From Epiperipatus broadwayi (Eukaryota > Onychophora > Udeonychophora > Euonychophora > Peripatidae), in assembly GCA_028023455.1 (NCBI GenBank), contig JAQFVV010006208.1, forward strand, positions 8,168,963 to 8,232,962: a DNA stretch of 64,000 bases, written 5' to 3'. Positions 21,471 through 32,207 of this stretch are shown here, piece by piece. A model generated the notes under the pieces. The model was not told the DNA's origin and did no database searches. It saw only the letters and a list, made by a program, of their open reading frames with translations. A program made the position numbers and the translations under genes. Position 1 is the stretch's first letter; each line of letters begins with the position of its first letter.

Positions 21471-21724
21471 GGATAAGTACTCTTATTAACAGCATGTGTA
21501 AGCATATGAAATCGTGTGCATGTAATAGTTAATGTTAAATAGAATATTGTCAGAGTTAATAAACTTTAAAGGGGAAGATAGATTTTCTTTAAGAAGTGAA
21601 TAGATTTCTTTAGTGGAGTGGAACTCATTATAAATAAAAGATGCATAACAACATTATGGCTAAAATAAAATGGGCTTCATCATAATTAAAAGATGCACAA
21701 CAATTGTGAAGATTGATAATATAC

Positions 21725-22135
21725 CATACAGAGTGAGAGGTCAAAGTGACTTATGGTCAACATGCATAGGATGAGGAGATTGACACCAAAGTGGCCTTTG
21801 AGTGTTCCATCATCAGATTTTCAATGAAATGGATGGCTGAAGAGTTGTGGTGTAGAGTGGATTGAAACCTGTCCATTAAAGTATGAAGATTGGCTATCTT
21901 AATATAGGCTGAGCATTGGTTGTATATATGTGTGATGGACCAACTGACGAATGCTGGTTTAGCACAAAATATGACTATTGGTGATTATTTATCTTTTCGA
22001 CATGTGTGTGATCAAGTGTGTCAGCAGTACGAGATAGCATGGATGGTTGAGGGTCGTATAAAAGTCTGAGTTCAAACCCCCTTCATATACATATTGAAGT
22101 GCAGGTATGAAAAACGTGTACTGTAAAAAAAAATT
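21725..22135 (+). mobile_element. HHR-B element, near full length
   Basis: A single plus-strand copy. It runs from GTCAAAGTGACTTATGGTC through TGTTCCATCATCAGATTTTC, GTCCATTAAAGTATGAAG, the ribozyme, TGTGATCAAGTGTGTCAGC, GTCTGAGTTCAAACCCCC, and ends in GAAGTGCAGGTATGAAAA, GTACTGTAAAAAAAA. The B-box-like GAGTTCAAACC lies about 70 bp from the end. The terminal A run supports retrotransposition. Confidence 0.75.
21930..21990 (+). ncRNA. Hammerhead ribozyme, family B
   Basis: GATGGACCAA, CTGACGA at 21943-21949, stem II ATGCTGG/TTTAGCAC, AAAA for GAAA, TATGACTA, then TTGGTGATTATT. Inner stem I pairs fully (ACCAA with TTGGT). G12 is lost. Confidence 0.65.
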
Positions 22136-22526
22136 CATATATTAGCTTAATGAAAAAAATTGTGAAAACATATTTTTCATCTGCAAAATCTAGATACGAT
22201 TAAGTAATTTCCTTAAGTAATAATATCCGTTTACTTTAGTCAATTAGCTTCCACACTTCATAAAATAGTTTAAATAATAATACTAGGAAATGAATGAAGG
22301 TTTGTTGTAGTGATGTGGAAAAGAGTAGCTACAGATCAGAAACAAACAGGGATTAAATTTGGAAAGATCTTCATCCTACATTAGACTGTTAATGTTTGAT
22401 AATGATTAAGATGAAATAAATTACAGTATAATAAACTGCAATACACTGTATGTAACACTGCTGATAAATTGTGCTTCCGCTATAATGAAATAGTTATTTA
22501 TTTCCATTTACAATTGTAATCTTAAG
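22136..22526 (+). other. Spacer with a decayed RTE 3' end piece
   Basis: Around 22310-22390 the text GATGTGGAAAAGAG, AGATCAGAAACAAACAGGG, GATCTTCATCCTAC repeats the RTE 3' end found at 22527-22693 in diverged form. The rest is AT-rich. Confidence 0.5.
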
Positions 22527-22693
22527 CTGAATTCCAAGAGATTGTAAAAGACCCAGAAAGAGACCATATGTGAGATGGATGGATGATATAAGAAAGTGTG
22601 CAGGGGTGATGTGGAAAAGAGAGGCTAAAGATCGGAGATGGGTTAAACTTGGAGAGACCTTCATCCTGCAGTGGAGTGATAATGGTTGTTGAA
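22527..22693 (+). pseudogene. RTE-type retrotransposon 3' end
   Basis: Plus-strand text gives, with one frameshift, Ile-Pro-Arg-Asp-Cys-Lys-Arg-Pro-Arg-Lys, then VRWMDDIRKCAGVMWKREA, then a GETFILQW end. This corresponds to the C-terminus of the copy at 4425-6148. It ends in GATGATGATGG, the triplet-type RTE tail. It is a severely 5'-truncated insertion of opposite orientation to most RTE copies here. Confidence 0.75.
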
Positions 22694-23391
22694 GATGATG
22701 ATGGTACTAATGAATTGGGAGATGATTTTAGTTACATTTGCGGCTTAACTATTTTTTTATATATTGTTTTCTTTATCAGCAAAGAATAATCCTTTTCTAG
22801 TTTTCTAGCTTATTTCTCGTTTCTTTTTTCAATGAATTATGTAAACTTTTAACTGGGTTGTGTGTGTGTGGGGGGGGGGGCAGTTTTCTAGCTTATTTCT
22901 TGTTTCTTTCTTCAATGAATTACTTAAACTTTTAACTGGAGGTGAGGAGTGGGCAATTTTCGTCACTAATAGGTGATTATGAAAATAATATCTCTTGCAA
23001 ATTTTTTTTTTTAAAAGCATCAAATGAATTCTTATTTTTGCTTTTATCCACTTTGTTATCATTATTAAGGCTAATAAAAATATCACTTTATTTACTCATT
23101 TATAGAATCATACCTATACGGTTTAAGCTGATGATCAGTGATGGATTCAAAAGCCGCAAGACTCTGGATCGAACCCAGGTTATGAAAATGAAAACAAAAA
23201 TGTCGGTTTTTGACAAATATTGCACGAACTTCTCAAGAACTGATTATATTAATCTTTTCTGATCATACCTGCCTGTCACTCCATCCCAAGCGTGCGTGTA
23301 TATATATAGATACGTATTCATTCGTTCGTTCATTAAAAAAAAAAAAAAACACGCATATGCCTTTATTGTTTAGGAGTTTTTAAGAAGGTCG
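22694..23391. other. Spacer with 80-bp duplication and GT/G tract
   Basis: A block containing TTCTAGCTTATTTCT and CAATGAATTA, ending in AACTTTTAACTGG occurs at about 22800-22857 and 22882-22940. The two are separated by a (TG)n-G11 tract (22858-22881). The 106-codon frame at 22942 spans the second copy and has no motif. Confidence 0.55.
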
Positions 23392-23465
23392 AGGGCCAGA
23401 ATCGATCCTGAAAATTCCCGATTCCAAGTTGGGCGCTCTACCGACTGTGTCAAACCGCGCTGGGT
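23392..23465 (-). repeat. tRNA-like SINE head, second family, copy 2
   Basis: Minus strand: GACACAGTCGGTAGAGCGC (A-box-like), CCAACTTGGAATCGGGA, then CAGGATCGATTCTGGCC (B-box-like). Better preserved than 16556-16638. The acceptor ends do not pair, so a functional tRNA gene is unlikely. Confidence 0.55.
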
Positions 23466-24370
23466 ATTCGTACGTTAATAACTATTCACAAATGGATATG
23501 TACCTTCTAATGTCAGAAGAAAAAAAATAGCATAAAGAAGTTAAAAAGTGAAATGGAAAACAGAACTAGTATAGTGGAAGTAAAGGATGGAGTGTGGTTG
23601 CACGCACACACCAATTCGGTGTTACATTTAATGCAGAGATGATGAATGGCATAAGAAGCTCAAGATGACCAGGCCTTGCGTTAATCTAAATGCCTAAAGA
23701 CACAATAAAGTTTAGACAAAAATAATGAATATTAATTCAGTCATAAATTACCATTTAGTGAATCAAATTAAGAGGACTTTAAATCTAATTCATCCTTAAT
23801 CCGATAAACATCGCCATACTAATCATATAATCTTAAAATCAAACTCCCGGTATATAAGAAGTTTTTATAAATTGACAATCCCAAATTTTACAGATACTCT
23901 TCATATATATATATATTACACACACACGCATTTTCTGCAGTTTTTTTTCTTATGCATTTACACCTACCAACTTGAAAAATCTGGATACTTACATTATAAA
24001 GTTTAAAAATACTACACTTCTTCAAGCATTTTTTTTTTAAGCATTAATTAAAATACTGTATTTTTTTTTTTAAAAAAAATCCAGTAACAAATGGCACCAA
24101 ACAGGAAGTTATGAGATAAAGTTTATCCAGGTGACCTTTTAAGAATATGATCGGTATATTAATAAATTTCATTGATTTGATTTAAATAATTTTGAATTCA
24201 GCGCCCTCTACTAATTGTATTCTTACTAATAAGATATTGCGCTTTATACCAAAGATGAAAGTAAACTTTTTAAAAAGATTTAAAGATCACAGTAAAGAAT
24301 ATAATATATGTAAAACTATTATTATCAATTAGAATATCGATTATCTAATTACTGATAATATATATTATTA
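23466..24370. other. AT-rich spacer, nothing recognised
   Basis: Several T8-T11 and A7 runs, and a short CA/TA microsatellite at about 23905-23930. No coding or repeat signal identified. Confidence 0.4.
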
Positions 24371-24506
24371 ATTAAAAGGGATTTGAACACATATTTTCAA
24401 GCTTCTTTCAGCCAACACGTATATGATCACATACACGTGAAAAAGATAAATGATCTCCAATATTTGTATTTCATGCTGAATCAGCCCTCATCAGTTGGTC
24501 CATCAT
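24371..24506 (-). mobile_element. HHR-B element, truncated
   Basis: Only the B end (AAAAGGGATTTGAACAC) through the ribozyme is present. It stops at the 3' terminus of the RTE copy that begins at 24507. Confidence 0.7.
24450..24503 (-). ncRNA. Hammerhead ribozyme, family B
   Basis: Minus strand: GGACCAA, CTGATGA, stem II GGGCTG/CAGCAT with ATT loop, GAAATACAAATA, TTGGAGATC. Core residues intact; stem III reduced to two pairs. Confidence 0.65.
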
Positions 24507-24705
24507 TTTCACCAATTATCAATCCATTACAGGATAGATTCTCCGAGATTATAACTGTTTCTCCATTATATAATCGCACTTCACATTATACAGTAGCTTT
24601 CCTTATTTCTTCCACCCATTTCACATGGTATGTTTCTAGGTCTTTTACTATCTCTTCAGAATCAATTTAAAACTTTTAATTAGTCACTTTTTATCATCTC
24701 TTATA

Positions 24706-24970
24706 TAAATAGTCTGAACAGGCACTAACCTGTATTCAATGCGCTTTAAAATTCGCAATAATCAAGCATATTTTGCCGATAGATGGACATTTAGGTTAAA
24801 GATAAGACGGCCGCTCTTATCTTTATAAAAATCGCTATCTTATGTCGTGGTTTGGAAGATCCCTCTATCGGCAAAATATGCTTGATTATTGCGAATTTTA
24901 AAGCGCATTAAATACAGGTTAGTGCCTGTTCAGACTGTTGACATAAGCTCTCTGCGCGCTCTATAAATTA
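24706..24970. mobile_element. Fold-back element G, 13-bp TSD
   Basis: Flanked by ATCATCTCTTATA at 24693-24705 and 24971-24983. Arms (about 24711-24785 and 24870-24939) begin AGTCTGAACAGGCACTAACC and are nearly perfect complements. Just inside the left arm is the perfect palindrome AAGATAAGACGG/CCGCTCTTATCTT with a small mismatch. About 30 bp of extra right end (GCTCTCTGCGCGCTC) is not in the palindrome. No ORF, no hammerhead core found. Confidence 0.85.
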
Positions 24971-25346
24971 ATCATCTCTTATAGTAATATGTCCATCTCA
25001 TCACCATTCCAGTCTCTCAATTCTTTCAGTGATGCTCTGCTTTTGTTTTTATCTTATCCATGTATTTTGTTTTCATTTCTCTTGTTACTACTAACATACA
25101 TCTCTCTATACTTCAGTAAGTGTTCTGATAACTTGTATTACTTTGATCTTAAGTGCCCAAGTCTCAGATCCATAGATAAGAATTAGTAAAATGTTTTCCT
25201 GAAGATTTGTGATGATGGCTTTTAGTTGTATTTATATATTGAACTATTTCCACCATCTAATATTAAGTATTGGATATCTTTAGAAATATTTACATTTATT
25301 TAAATTTCCAAACTTCAAGTTAATAATATCATACAGGTTAGTATAT

Positions 25347-25393
25347 GCACAATGTTTCAAGAGGTATTATTCTCCTCTCGAAAAGTGTTGCTG
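25347..25393 (-). ncRNA. Hammerhead-like motif, PLE-D type
   Basis: Minus strand: GCAACACTTTTCGA (core CTGAAGA lost), stem II AGAGG/CCTCT around AGAATAATA, then GAAACATTGTG. Only stem II and the 3' core half remain. Confidence 0.4.
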
Positions 25394-25411
25394 GCTTGAC
25401 CAGTGATAGTA

Positions 25412-25505
25412 CTAGCTTGGGAATCAAACCTGGGTCCTTGGATTCTTGATTATTATTAAATTTTAAGGTAACATTCTAACCAACTGAGCCATCCTACTAA
25501 AGGCA
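25412..25505 (-). repeat. tRNA-like block in PLE-D tail
   Basis: Minus strand: GGATGGCTCAGTTGGTTAGA (A-box-like), then AGGTTTGATTCCC (B-box-like) about 50 bp later. The same block precedes the hammerhead-like motif at 51010-51098, 55250-55327 and 59228-59306. Confidence 0.55.
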
Positions 25506-26973
25506 ACAGTCAGTAAAAATTTCATATCCTTATCTTCGAAGTTCCTCCTTATTTAATGGTTTCCATACATTTTGTATAGTCACATTAGGTTGACTTATGA
25601 GGTTATTCGCCTTTGACATGTGAGTAGCTTCTTTGAATTTTCTTCTTTGTACCTTTCCCCCTTCTATTATAAAACTTTACTTTCAAATACACAGGCACTA
25701 TTTTAAATACTAATTTAGTTCTTCCAAAAGCACTCATCCAAGTGTAATTCTATGATTATTTTTTTAACAATTACATATTTATCTTTATTAGAAATCTGAT
25801 CAAAGTATTTGTAATTGTTAATTTCTAATTCATGATTATCAATTTGCATGATTTGGTCCAGTGGTAGAGTGTTCAGACCCTGTAGAGTGTTCAGACCCTG
25901 AAGCATAAGCTCCTTGCAGTTTTGGCACTTCCAGAGATCAATCTCCTTATAAATTCCCAAGCAGCCATTTGATTATTTTGTTTAATCTTCATTTTCTTAT
26001 CGTGAGAAAATACAAAGAGCAATACTTTAATCTTTTTGACATTTATCTTTAGTCCCACTTGCTTACTTTCATCTAATAACTCTTGCAAAATTTCCTGAAA
26101 TTCTGTAGCATTATGTGCAAAAACAATCATATTATCAACAAAATCCAGATAACCTAAATAATCTCTATTTATTTTTACTCTTCTAACTTTCTATTTGTAA
26201 AAAGTTACTGAGTTTTAATATCACTCTCTTATACACCCTCTTCTTAATGCTTATTAGTATTACCACATAATTTAATCAATGCTATTGCATTTTGATAAAT
26301 ATTCTTCAGAATATGACAATATTCTGGGTCTTTATCTTGATGACCCAATGCTTTAATTATCATAGAAATTCTTATAGATTCAAAAGTCTTTCCATAACAG
26401 TCCAAAGTTTAATAACAATTCATATTTATTAATTTCTTCTCTATAACTTCTCTCAATGCTTAGATGTAATCCACTGAGCTAAAACCACTTTTTAAATCCA
26501 GTTTGTTCTTTTGATTGATTAGAAATCTAAAGACCACTATAGATGAGTTTTAATTATCTCTCATAATTTTGTATAGAACTGAGAGACAGCCAATAATCTA
26601 ATTTCTAATATCTTCTTTATCACCTTTCTTAAATATTAATCTGACATATCTTTATCATTTAAACATTTGGTATATTTTACCAACAATATTTCTATCCCTT
26701 CACACACTTCTTTTAAAACATCAATAATAATCACATCATTTCCTAGAGCTGTTCCCTTCATAGAGTTATTTGCATATCCCATCTTTTCATTTAAAATACT
26801 TGGCAATTCAGAAAATATAATAATTATAGGAATATTTTGTTTTCTTATTTTTTCTTATTACAATTCTTTAGAGAACTCTTCATTCATTTCATGATACAAT
26901 CACTCATTTAACACTTTTGAGATTTTATCATCTTCTATAGCTTTCTCTGCCTATTCACAATAAGATTTTATAT

Positions 26974-27665
26974 TACTAAATATCACATGATCACCATTTC
27001 TTATGCTTTCTCAAGCTGTTAAAGCAGAGGCAAAAACTCTCCATATAGTAGCACCTAAGATCTAGGTGCAGTGCTCTCAGATCCAATGTTCCTCATTGAT
27101 AAAAGCCACAAGCTAGAAACTATTTTGGAAATATTGGATGAGTAGTCAGGAGATACCCTTGAATCTGAGAGCACTTCACCTTGATTATAGGATCCTAAGA
27201 TCTAGGTGCAGTGCTCTCAGATCCAAGACTTCCCACTGATGAAAGCCACAAGCTAGAAACTATTTTGGAAATATTGGATGAGTAGTCAGGAGATACCCTT
27301 GAATCTGAGAGCACTTCACCTTGATTATAGGATCCTAAGAACTAGGTGCAGTGCTCTCAGATCCAATGTTCCTCATTGATAAAAGCCACAAGCTAGAAAC
27401 TATTTTGGAAATATCGGATGAGTAGTCAGGAGATACCCTTGAATCTGAGAGCACTTCACCTTGATTATAGGATCCTAAGATCTAAGTGCAGTGCTCTCAG
27501 ATCCAAGACTTCCCACTGATGAAAGCCACAAGCTAGAAACTACTCTGGAGATATGGGATGAGTAGGCACTAGATAGGGATTTTATGCACAAAACTTCTTG
27601 CATCCGTTGATTATTCTGATTTGCATTGAATGGCACTACTGTATGGAGAGTTTTTGCCTCTGTTT
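26974..27665 (+). mobile_element. HHR-A element with internal 140-bp array, 13-bp TSD
   Basis: Inserted in RTE sequence with TAAGATTTTATAT at 26961-26973 and 27666-27678. The left edge is an inverted scrap of the 3' end (AAAAACTCTCCATA), then four tandem ribozyme-bearing units, then the normal 3' end (ACTACTGTATGGAGAGTTTT). Confidence 0.85.
27054..27613 (+). repeat. 140-bp tandem array of family A ribozyme cores
   Basis: Units start at 27054, 27194, 27334 and 27474 (period 140). Units 1 and 3 share AATGTTCCTCATTGATAAAA. Units 2 and 4 share AAGACTTCCCACTGATGAAA. So the real duplication unit is a 280-bp dimer. Units 2 and 4 keep CTGATGA, stem II AGC/GCT and GAAAC. In units 1-3 the GTC triplet is TTT, so cleavage is unlikely there. 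Unit 4 reads ACTACTCTGG. Confidence 0.85.
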
Positions 27666-28142
27666 TAAGATTTTATATCATTATTAACTCTTTTTTTATA
27701 TTATTTTAGAAAATGCTAGATATTCAATTTTTCTAAATCATTTTAAAAAAGTTCATATTCGCTTTATATTGCTGCTTTTTTGTACCAGCTATCTTTCTTG
27801 CTGTTATTATCAAATATTTTGTTATGTATTGCAGTCAAATCTGAACCATCTTCAAAGTTTGCAAGTTTTAATTTAAATTCTTTGACGGGTTTCTGCAGGT
27901 TTGAGGTATTAACCATTAATACCATCTTTCTTAGTAATTTATGTTTTCCCCAGTTTTCTATTAGCACATATCTTATGTATCACCATTCCGTGTCTTTGGC
28001 TGAATCTATTAATAACCGTACAATCTTGAAATCTTCCATGTTTATATTTGTTTAGCATTTTTTCCTAAGAGAGAATTTCACAAATCTGCAACTGTAACCG
28101 AATTTACCCATGGTATATTTATTTTTCAGTCATTTAGTAGTT

Positions 28143-28563
28143 AAACCACTAAACATCACATGATCCTAAGTGCAGTGCACTCAGATCCAAGGCTCCTCAC
28201 TGATGAAGGCCACAAGCCAGAAACTAGTCTGGGGATATTAGTGCAGTGCTCTCAGATCCAAGGCTCCTCACTGATGAAGGCCACAATCCAGAAACTAGTC
28301 TGGGGATATTAGTGCAGTGCTCTCAGATCCAAGGCTCCTCACTGATGAAGGCCACAAGCCAGAAACTAGTCCGGGGATATTAGTGCAGTGCTCTCAGATC
28401 CAAGGCTCCTCACTGATGAAGGCCACAAGCCAGAAGCTAGTCTGGGGATATTGAATGAGTAGGCACTAGATGGGATTTTATGCACAAGCCTTCTGGCATC
28501 CATTGATTACTCTGGCTGGCACTGAGTGGCGCTACTGTATGGAGAGTTTTGCCTGTTTTAATA
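28143..28563 (+). mobile_element. HHR-A element with 71-bp ribozyme array, 13-bp TSD
   Basis: TCATTTAGTAGTT flanks it at 28130-28142 and 28564-28576. The element starts with TTAAACCACTAAACATCAC-type text, continues as four tandem ribozyme units, and finishes with the standard 3' part through GAGAGTTTTGCCTGTTTTA. Confidence 0.9.
28170..28453 (+). ncRNA. Four tandem 71-nt hammerhead ribozymes, family A
   Basis: Units start at 28170, 28241, 28312 and 28383. Each has CAGATCCAAGGCTCCTCA, CTGATGA, stem II GGC/GCC with CACAA loop, GAA, ACTAGT, C (GUC triplet), then TGGGGATATT. The inner stem I TCCTCA/TGGGGA pairs in every unit. The outer part ATCCAA/TTGGAT is lost in units 1-3 because the repeat boundary falls there. 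Unit 2 has one stem II change (AATCC) and unit 4 has GAAG for GAAA. Self-cleavage of a transcript would release 71-nt monomers. Confidence 0.75.
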
Positions 28564-29100
28564 TCATTTAGTAGTTTTAGCACTAAAGATTCCTATAACA
28601 ATTTTAAAATGTTGTTTGGTCTGATTGAAAACGTTTTGTATATCCATATAAACTTCCTTTGTTTCTTTATTATAATAAAAAACCTGTTGTCTTAATTATC
28701 TGCATTTGCCATCTTCCATAAAATACCTCTACTTCTTCATCACAATGAAAATTTGTTATCTGAAATCATCTGCATTTACTATCTTGCATTAAATTGAATA
28801 ACTAATCTTGCTACTCTGTCCAATAAACCATCAATCTCCACAATGTTCTTCAATTTTTTATTTATAATGAATACTCCACTTGTGCTTCTAATATTTGTGA
28901 ACTTTGTAAGTCCACTTTTTAGATCATTTCCTCAACATTTCTTCTATCTTCACAAAATCCAACAAAGTTCTATCTAATATAAGACAATTCTTCCAATTTA
29001 TGTGATCTTCCTTTTCTTGGAAGTCATCTGCAGTTGTACATACATAAATAAAAAGTCATCAACAAATGGCAGTCTGAGTTCACAATCCACAGATTCTTAG

Positions 29101-30040
29101 CAGCATCTGTCATTGGCCACCAACTACTGTCTTGGCTGGAAACTTTAAATCCTCCTGAAAATAAGAGCCATAATTAAGTTTTTGTTTGTCATAAAGATAA
29201 ATAAACCCATTTTTTTATTTTTGAAAAAATTCAACTGACATTTCAATTAAGAACTATCAGGCAACTGAAAAAAAAAGACCATGGTGTTTTTTGATTTCAA
29301 ACTTTCAAAAAGCCTTTAAAGTCACCAGGCTGGCTGATATGTGTTGGTGAGCAGTCCATCTATGTTCATTTACCATATGAATAATCACATGGCATTAACA
29401 ACTACAATGAAAATAATGTGTGGAATGGCATTAATAATCTGAACTACTCAGTCCATTTAAGACCACAAAGATAAATCAAAGTATCTTCTTTCAGTCAATA
29501 ACAAATGCTAAGAAAATAAATGACAAATAGCATAGTAAATTTTGATAGTTTGTTAGTATATATAAATAATTTCTAAGATAATTTTTAAAATATTTATTTT
29601 AATTAAAATTAATACTGTAAGACAGCATGCATTTATTTATTTAAAAATAGAGATTATTTTTTTTATATTAAGTGCTTTTATTTCCCAGGCATTAAAAAGC
29701 AAAAAAAAAAAAATTGTTTTTTCAACCACTATTGGAGTTTTTAGATTTAACTTAAAATAAAGGCATGGGAATAGGGGTGTCCAAAAAAATTAGATAGGTC
29801 AATCTATTGTTATAAAAATAGGGATTGACTTCATTAATATCTGGACTCCCCATTCTTTTGTTTCAAGTTGAATCTAAATACATGAATTGTGATGGAAGAA
29901 ACAATTATTCTTTTGTTTTTTAATGCATGGTAAATGAAATCATTGAATATAAAAATAAATTATCTTTATATAATTTTAACTTTTTACTATTGTTACAGTA
30001 AAAAAAAATTGTCAACTATATTGCACTTTAAATTGACATG
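29101..30040. other. AT-rich spacer with a small fold-back
   Basis: At about 29730-29795 and 29818-29880 inverted arms share TTAGATTTAACTTAAAA-type ends and GGAATAGGGGTGTCC/GGACTCCCCATTC. A CTGAAAATAAGAGCC stretch at about 29154 resembles the AATAAG repeat. Otherwise nothing recognised. Confidence 0.45.
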
Positions 30041-31200
30041 ACTTTATATATATATCACTAAATATTTTTCCATTATAGTATAATTACAGCTTCACTAACA
30101 CATGCGAAAAAATTGCATATATATAATTACAATTTTTAATGGTGAAGAGAAAAACAATTTATTAAATAAATTAATATGTATATCTCTTATATATATATTA
30201 TATTTAGTATGTGTACATAATTATATATATATATATTTTTACTATGTGTACATAATTATATATATATATGTATAAAAGTGTTAAGTGACTTAAAATATGA
30301 AAATATCCTTTAAGTATTTGACATTTTTGCTTTTGATAGGATTTTTTTTTTTAAAATGCTTACCAAAACTATATTGTACCTGAACTTCATTTAATATGTA
30401 TGCTTTTATTTTAAATTGATTTGGTAGTTAATAGTTTTTATATATCACTAGATATTTCTGCACTAAGTTAATATGTATACTCATTTATGTATCATATTTA
30501 GTATCTGTACATAATTATATAAGTGTATAATAAAACATTAAGTAACTTAAAATATGAATACATTTTTTCTGTTAAAAATGTTTGATATTTTTTTCTTTTT
30601 ATTTGAAAAGTCTTTTTCTTAAATGCTTAACAAAACTATAATGTAAACTAATTTTATTTTATTCTAACTTAAATCAAATTTTCAATTAAAACCAAAAAAA
30701 TTATACACATTACTTAAAATGATTTTTAATTTGATATCAAAATATTCAAAATTTTCTCTGCCCAGTATCCTACTAGATCAACTGACTAAAATATTATAAT
30801 ATCCTATCAGTTTAGTAGTGGTTTAGAAAAAATGTGCCAAATTTTGACAAATTATATTGAATTTAAATCTATTAAACTTAGATTTTAAAATGTTATTATA
30901 ACTTTACTTAAGCTTTCAATTGAAACCAAAAAATTTCTATACTGCCCTTTTGCAGGCTTTACTTAAAAGACATATTCAAGTTCTAAAAATATCTTAAATT
31001 TGATATCAAAATATTCAAAATTTCCCCTTTGCAGTGGTCCATGTCTAAGAAACTAGGTTACCTACCTAAAATATTATAATGCCATATAGCTCTACTGGGT
31101 ACTTCTTTATAATGTACCAAATTTGAACTACTTTTATTGAATTTAAATTTATTAAACCTCAATTTTTAAATTTTATTTCTAACTTAAATAATAAAAATAT
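30041..31200. repeat. Two degenerate tandem repeats
   Basis: Part 1 (about 30041-30660): text such as AAGTGACTTAAAATATGAA recurs as AAGTAACTTAAAATATGAA about 260 bp on. Part 2 (about 30670-31200): TTGATATCAAAATATTCAAA occurs at 30731 and 31000 (period 269) with neighbouring ATTGAATTTAAATCTATTAAA-type text also repeated. Old, diverged duplications without coding potential. Confidence 0.6.
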
Positions 31201-32071
31201 TTACAAGTATTTACAAACAAACCAACAAATAGAGATTGTAAGTTAAATAAAAGCATTTAATAATAATAATGTGTTTAAATATGACTGGATAGATATATAC
31301 ACATGTGTACAGAATATATATACACAGTATTTATAAAGGGTCTCATTATATGAAGATAATATTCAATGCCCTATAATCTGGATTAAATCAATATAACATG
31401 AAACTTCAAAATTTTACAAGTTTTGATCAGGTTTAAAATTTTTCTCTTAGGTAGATGATCTATAATCAATCCAAAATATCATTTATTATGTTGGTAAATA
31501 GATTGATTAAATTATTCATAATTAAGATAAGATAATGATGGATAACAGCTCCAATTTCACAGTTAATCTGGGAAGTAATACCTTCTCTTCTGTTGTTCTT
31601 CTGAGGGTTTTTGGAGATGACTATTTTTAGAAATGGATTATGTTAAGACAAGATCTTAAAAAAATATATAAATATCAATGATTCTTTTTGTTATTCTTTA
31701 TGCTCTTTAAAATACCAATCTTTTAACAAAATAAGGGGAGGAAAGTATTTACAACTAGAAATAAGTTAACCACAATGGGAAAGTTAAATTCATAAGCCTG
31801 ATAATTTTTTAGGTATTTATTTATTTATTCATGGGATTTAATTTTTTAAAAAACCATATATCGTAAAATAATCTAAAATTTTAGATTTCCATAAGGAGCT
31901 AGATTCACTAGTAGCTGATTAAGTTCTTCAATTCTTCTATTATATCTATAGATGCAACAGTCACCATATCAATATCAGCATAGGTTAATGGCTGTTAAAT
32001 TCCATAAAGGTGAGAATTTACACTAAACATGAATTTAACCTGCAGTAATTATACTAAATCACAATGTAAAG
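31201..32071. other. AT-rich spacer, nothing recognised
   Basis: No motif, inverted repeat or coding frame of note. Confidence 0.4.
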
Positions 32072-32085
32072 AATTAAGACTTTTT

Positions 32086-32193
32086 TTTTTTTCATATGTC
32101 ATAGCATCAGCCGGGATGCGAACCCACAACCGTCTGCAACCAACTACTTGCTTGCATGGCGGCTGCGATACCTCTCGGCTAACAACGCAAGAC
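32086..32193 (-). mobile_element. tRNA-derived SINE, subtype 1, with TSD
   Basis: Minus strand: GTTAGCCGAGAGGTATCGC, GTGGGTTCGCATCCC, tail GATGCTATGACATATG, then an A run. The target repeat AATTAAGACTTTTT flanks it (about 32072-32085 and 32194-32207). The length is variable, unlike the fixed 13 bp of the Penelope-linked repeats. Confidence 0.85.
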
Positions 32194-32207
32194 AATTAAG
32201 ACTTTTT

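Larger units (their letters stand above)
25194..25668 (-). mobile_element. PLE-D tail fragment
   Basis: Read minus it contains the end of the GIY-YIG protein (decayed, about 25560-25668), a tRNA-like block (25412-25505), a hammerhead-like motif (25347-25393) and the PLE-D terminus TTTCCACCATC... ending CAGGAAAA. It interrupts the RTE C-terminus. RTE text resumes with a small loss, so no clean target repeat. Confidence 0.75.
24507..29100 (-). pseudogene. RTE-type retrotransposon broken by four nested insertions
   Basis: A nearly full-length but decayed minus-strand RTE element. Its pieces are 24507-24692 and 24984-25193 (C-terminus), 25669-26960 (RT), 27679-28129 (linker) and 28577-29100 (endonuclease). 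A short piece reading FAHNATEFQEILQELLDES near 26080 parallels FANNASELQEILQELADES at 4425-6148. The gaps are fold-back G (24706-24970), PLE-D (25194-25668), HHR-A with 140-bp array (26974-27665) and HHR-A with 71-bp array (28143-28563). Three of the four leave perfect 13-bp target duplications. Stops and frameshifts are everywhere. Confidence 0.8.

Noticed and set aside
22942-23262. 106-codon plus frame
   Set aside because: Spans a local duplication and AT-rich spacer; no motif or biased composition.
23392-23465. Functional tRNA gene on the minus strand
   Set aside because: Acceptor ends do not pair and a diverged copy at 16556 shows it is a repeat.
27054-28453. CRISPR array
   Set aside because: Units are contiguous tandem repeats without unique spacers, and the sequence is eukaryotic.
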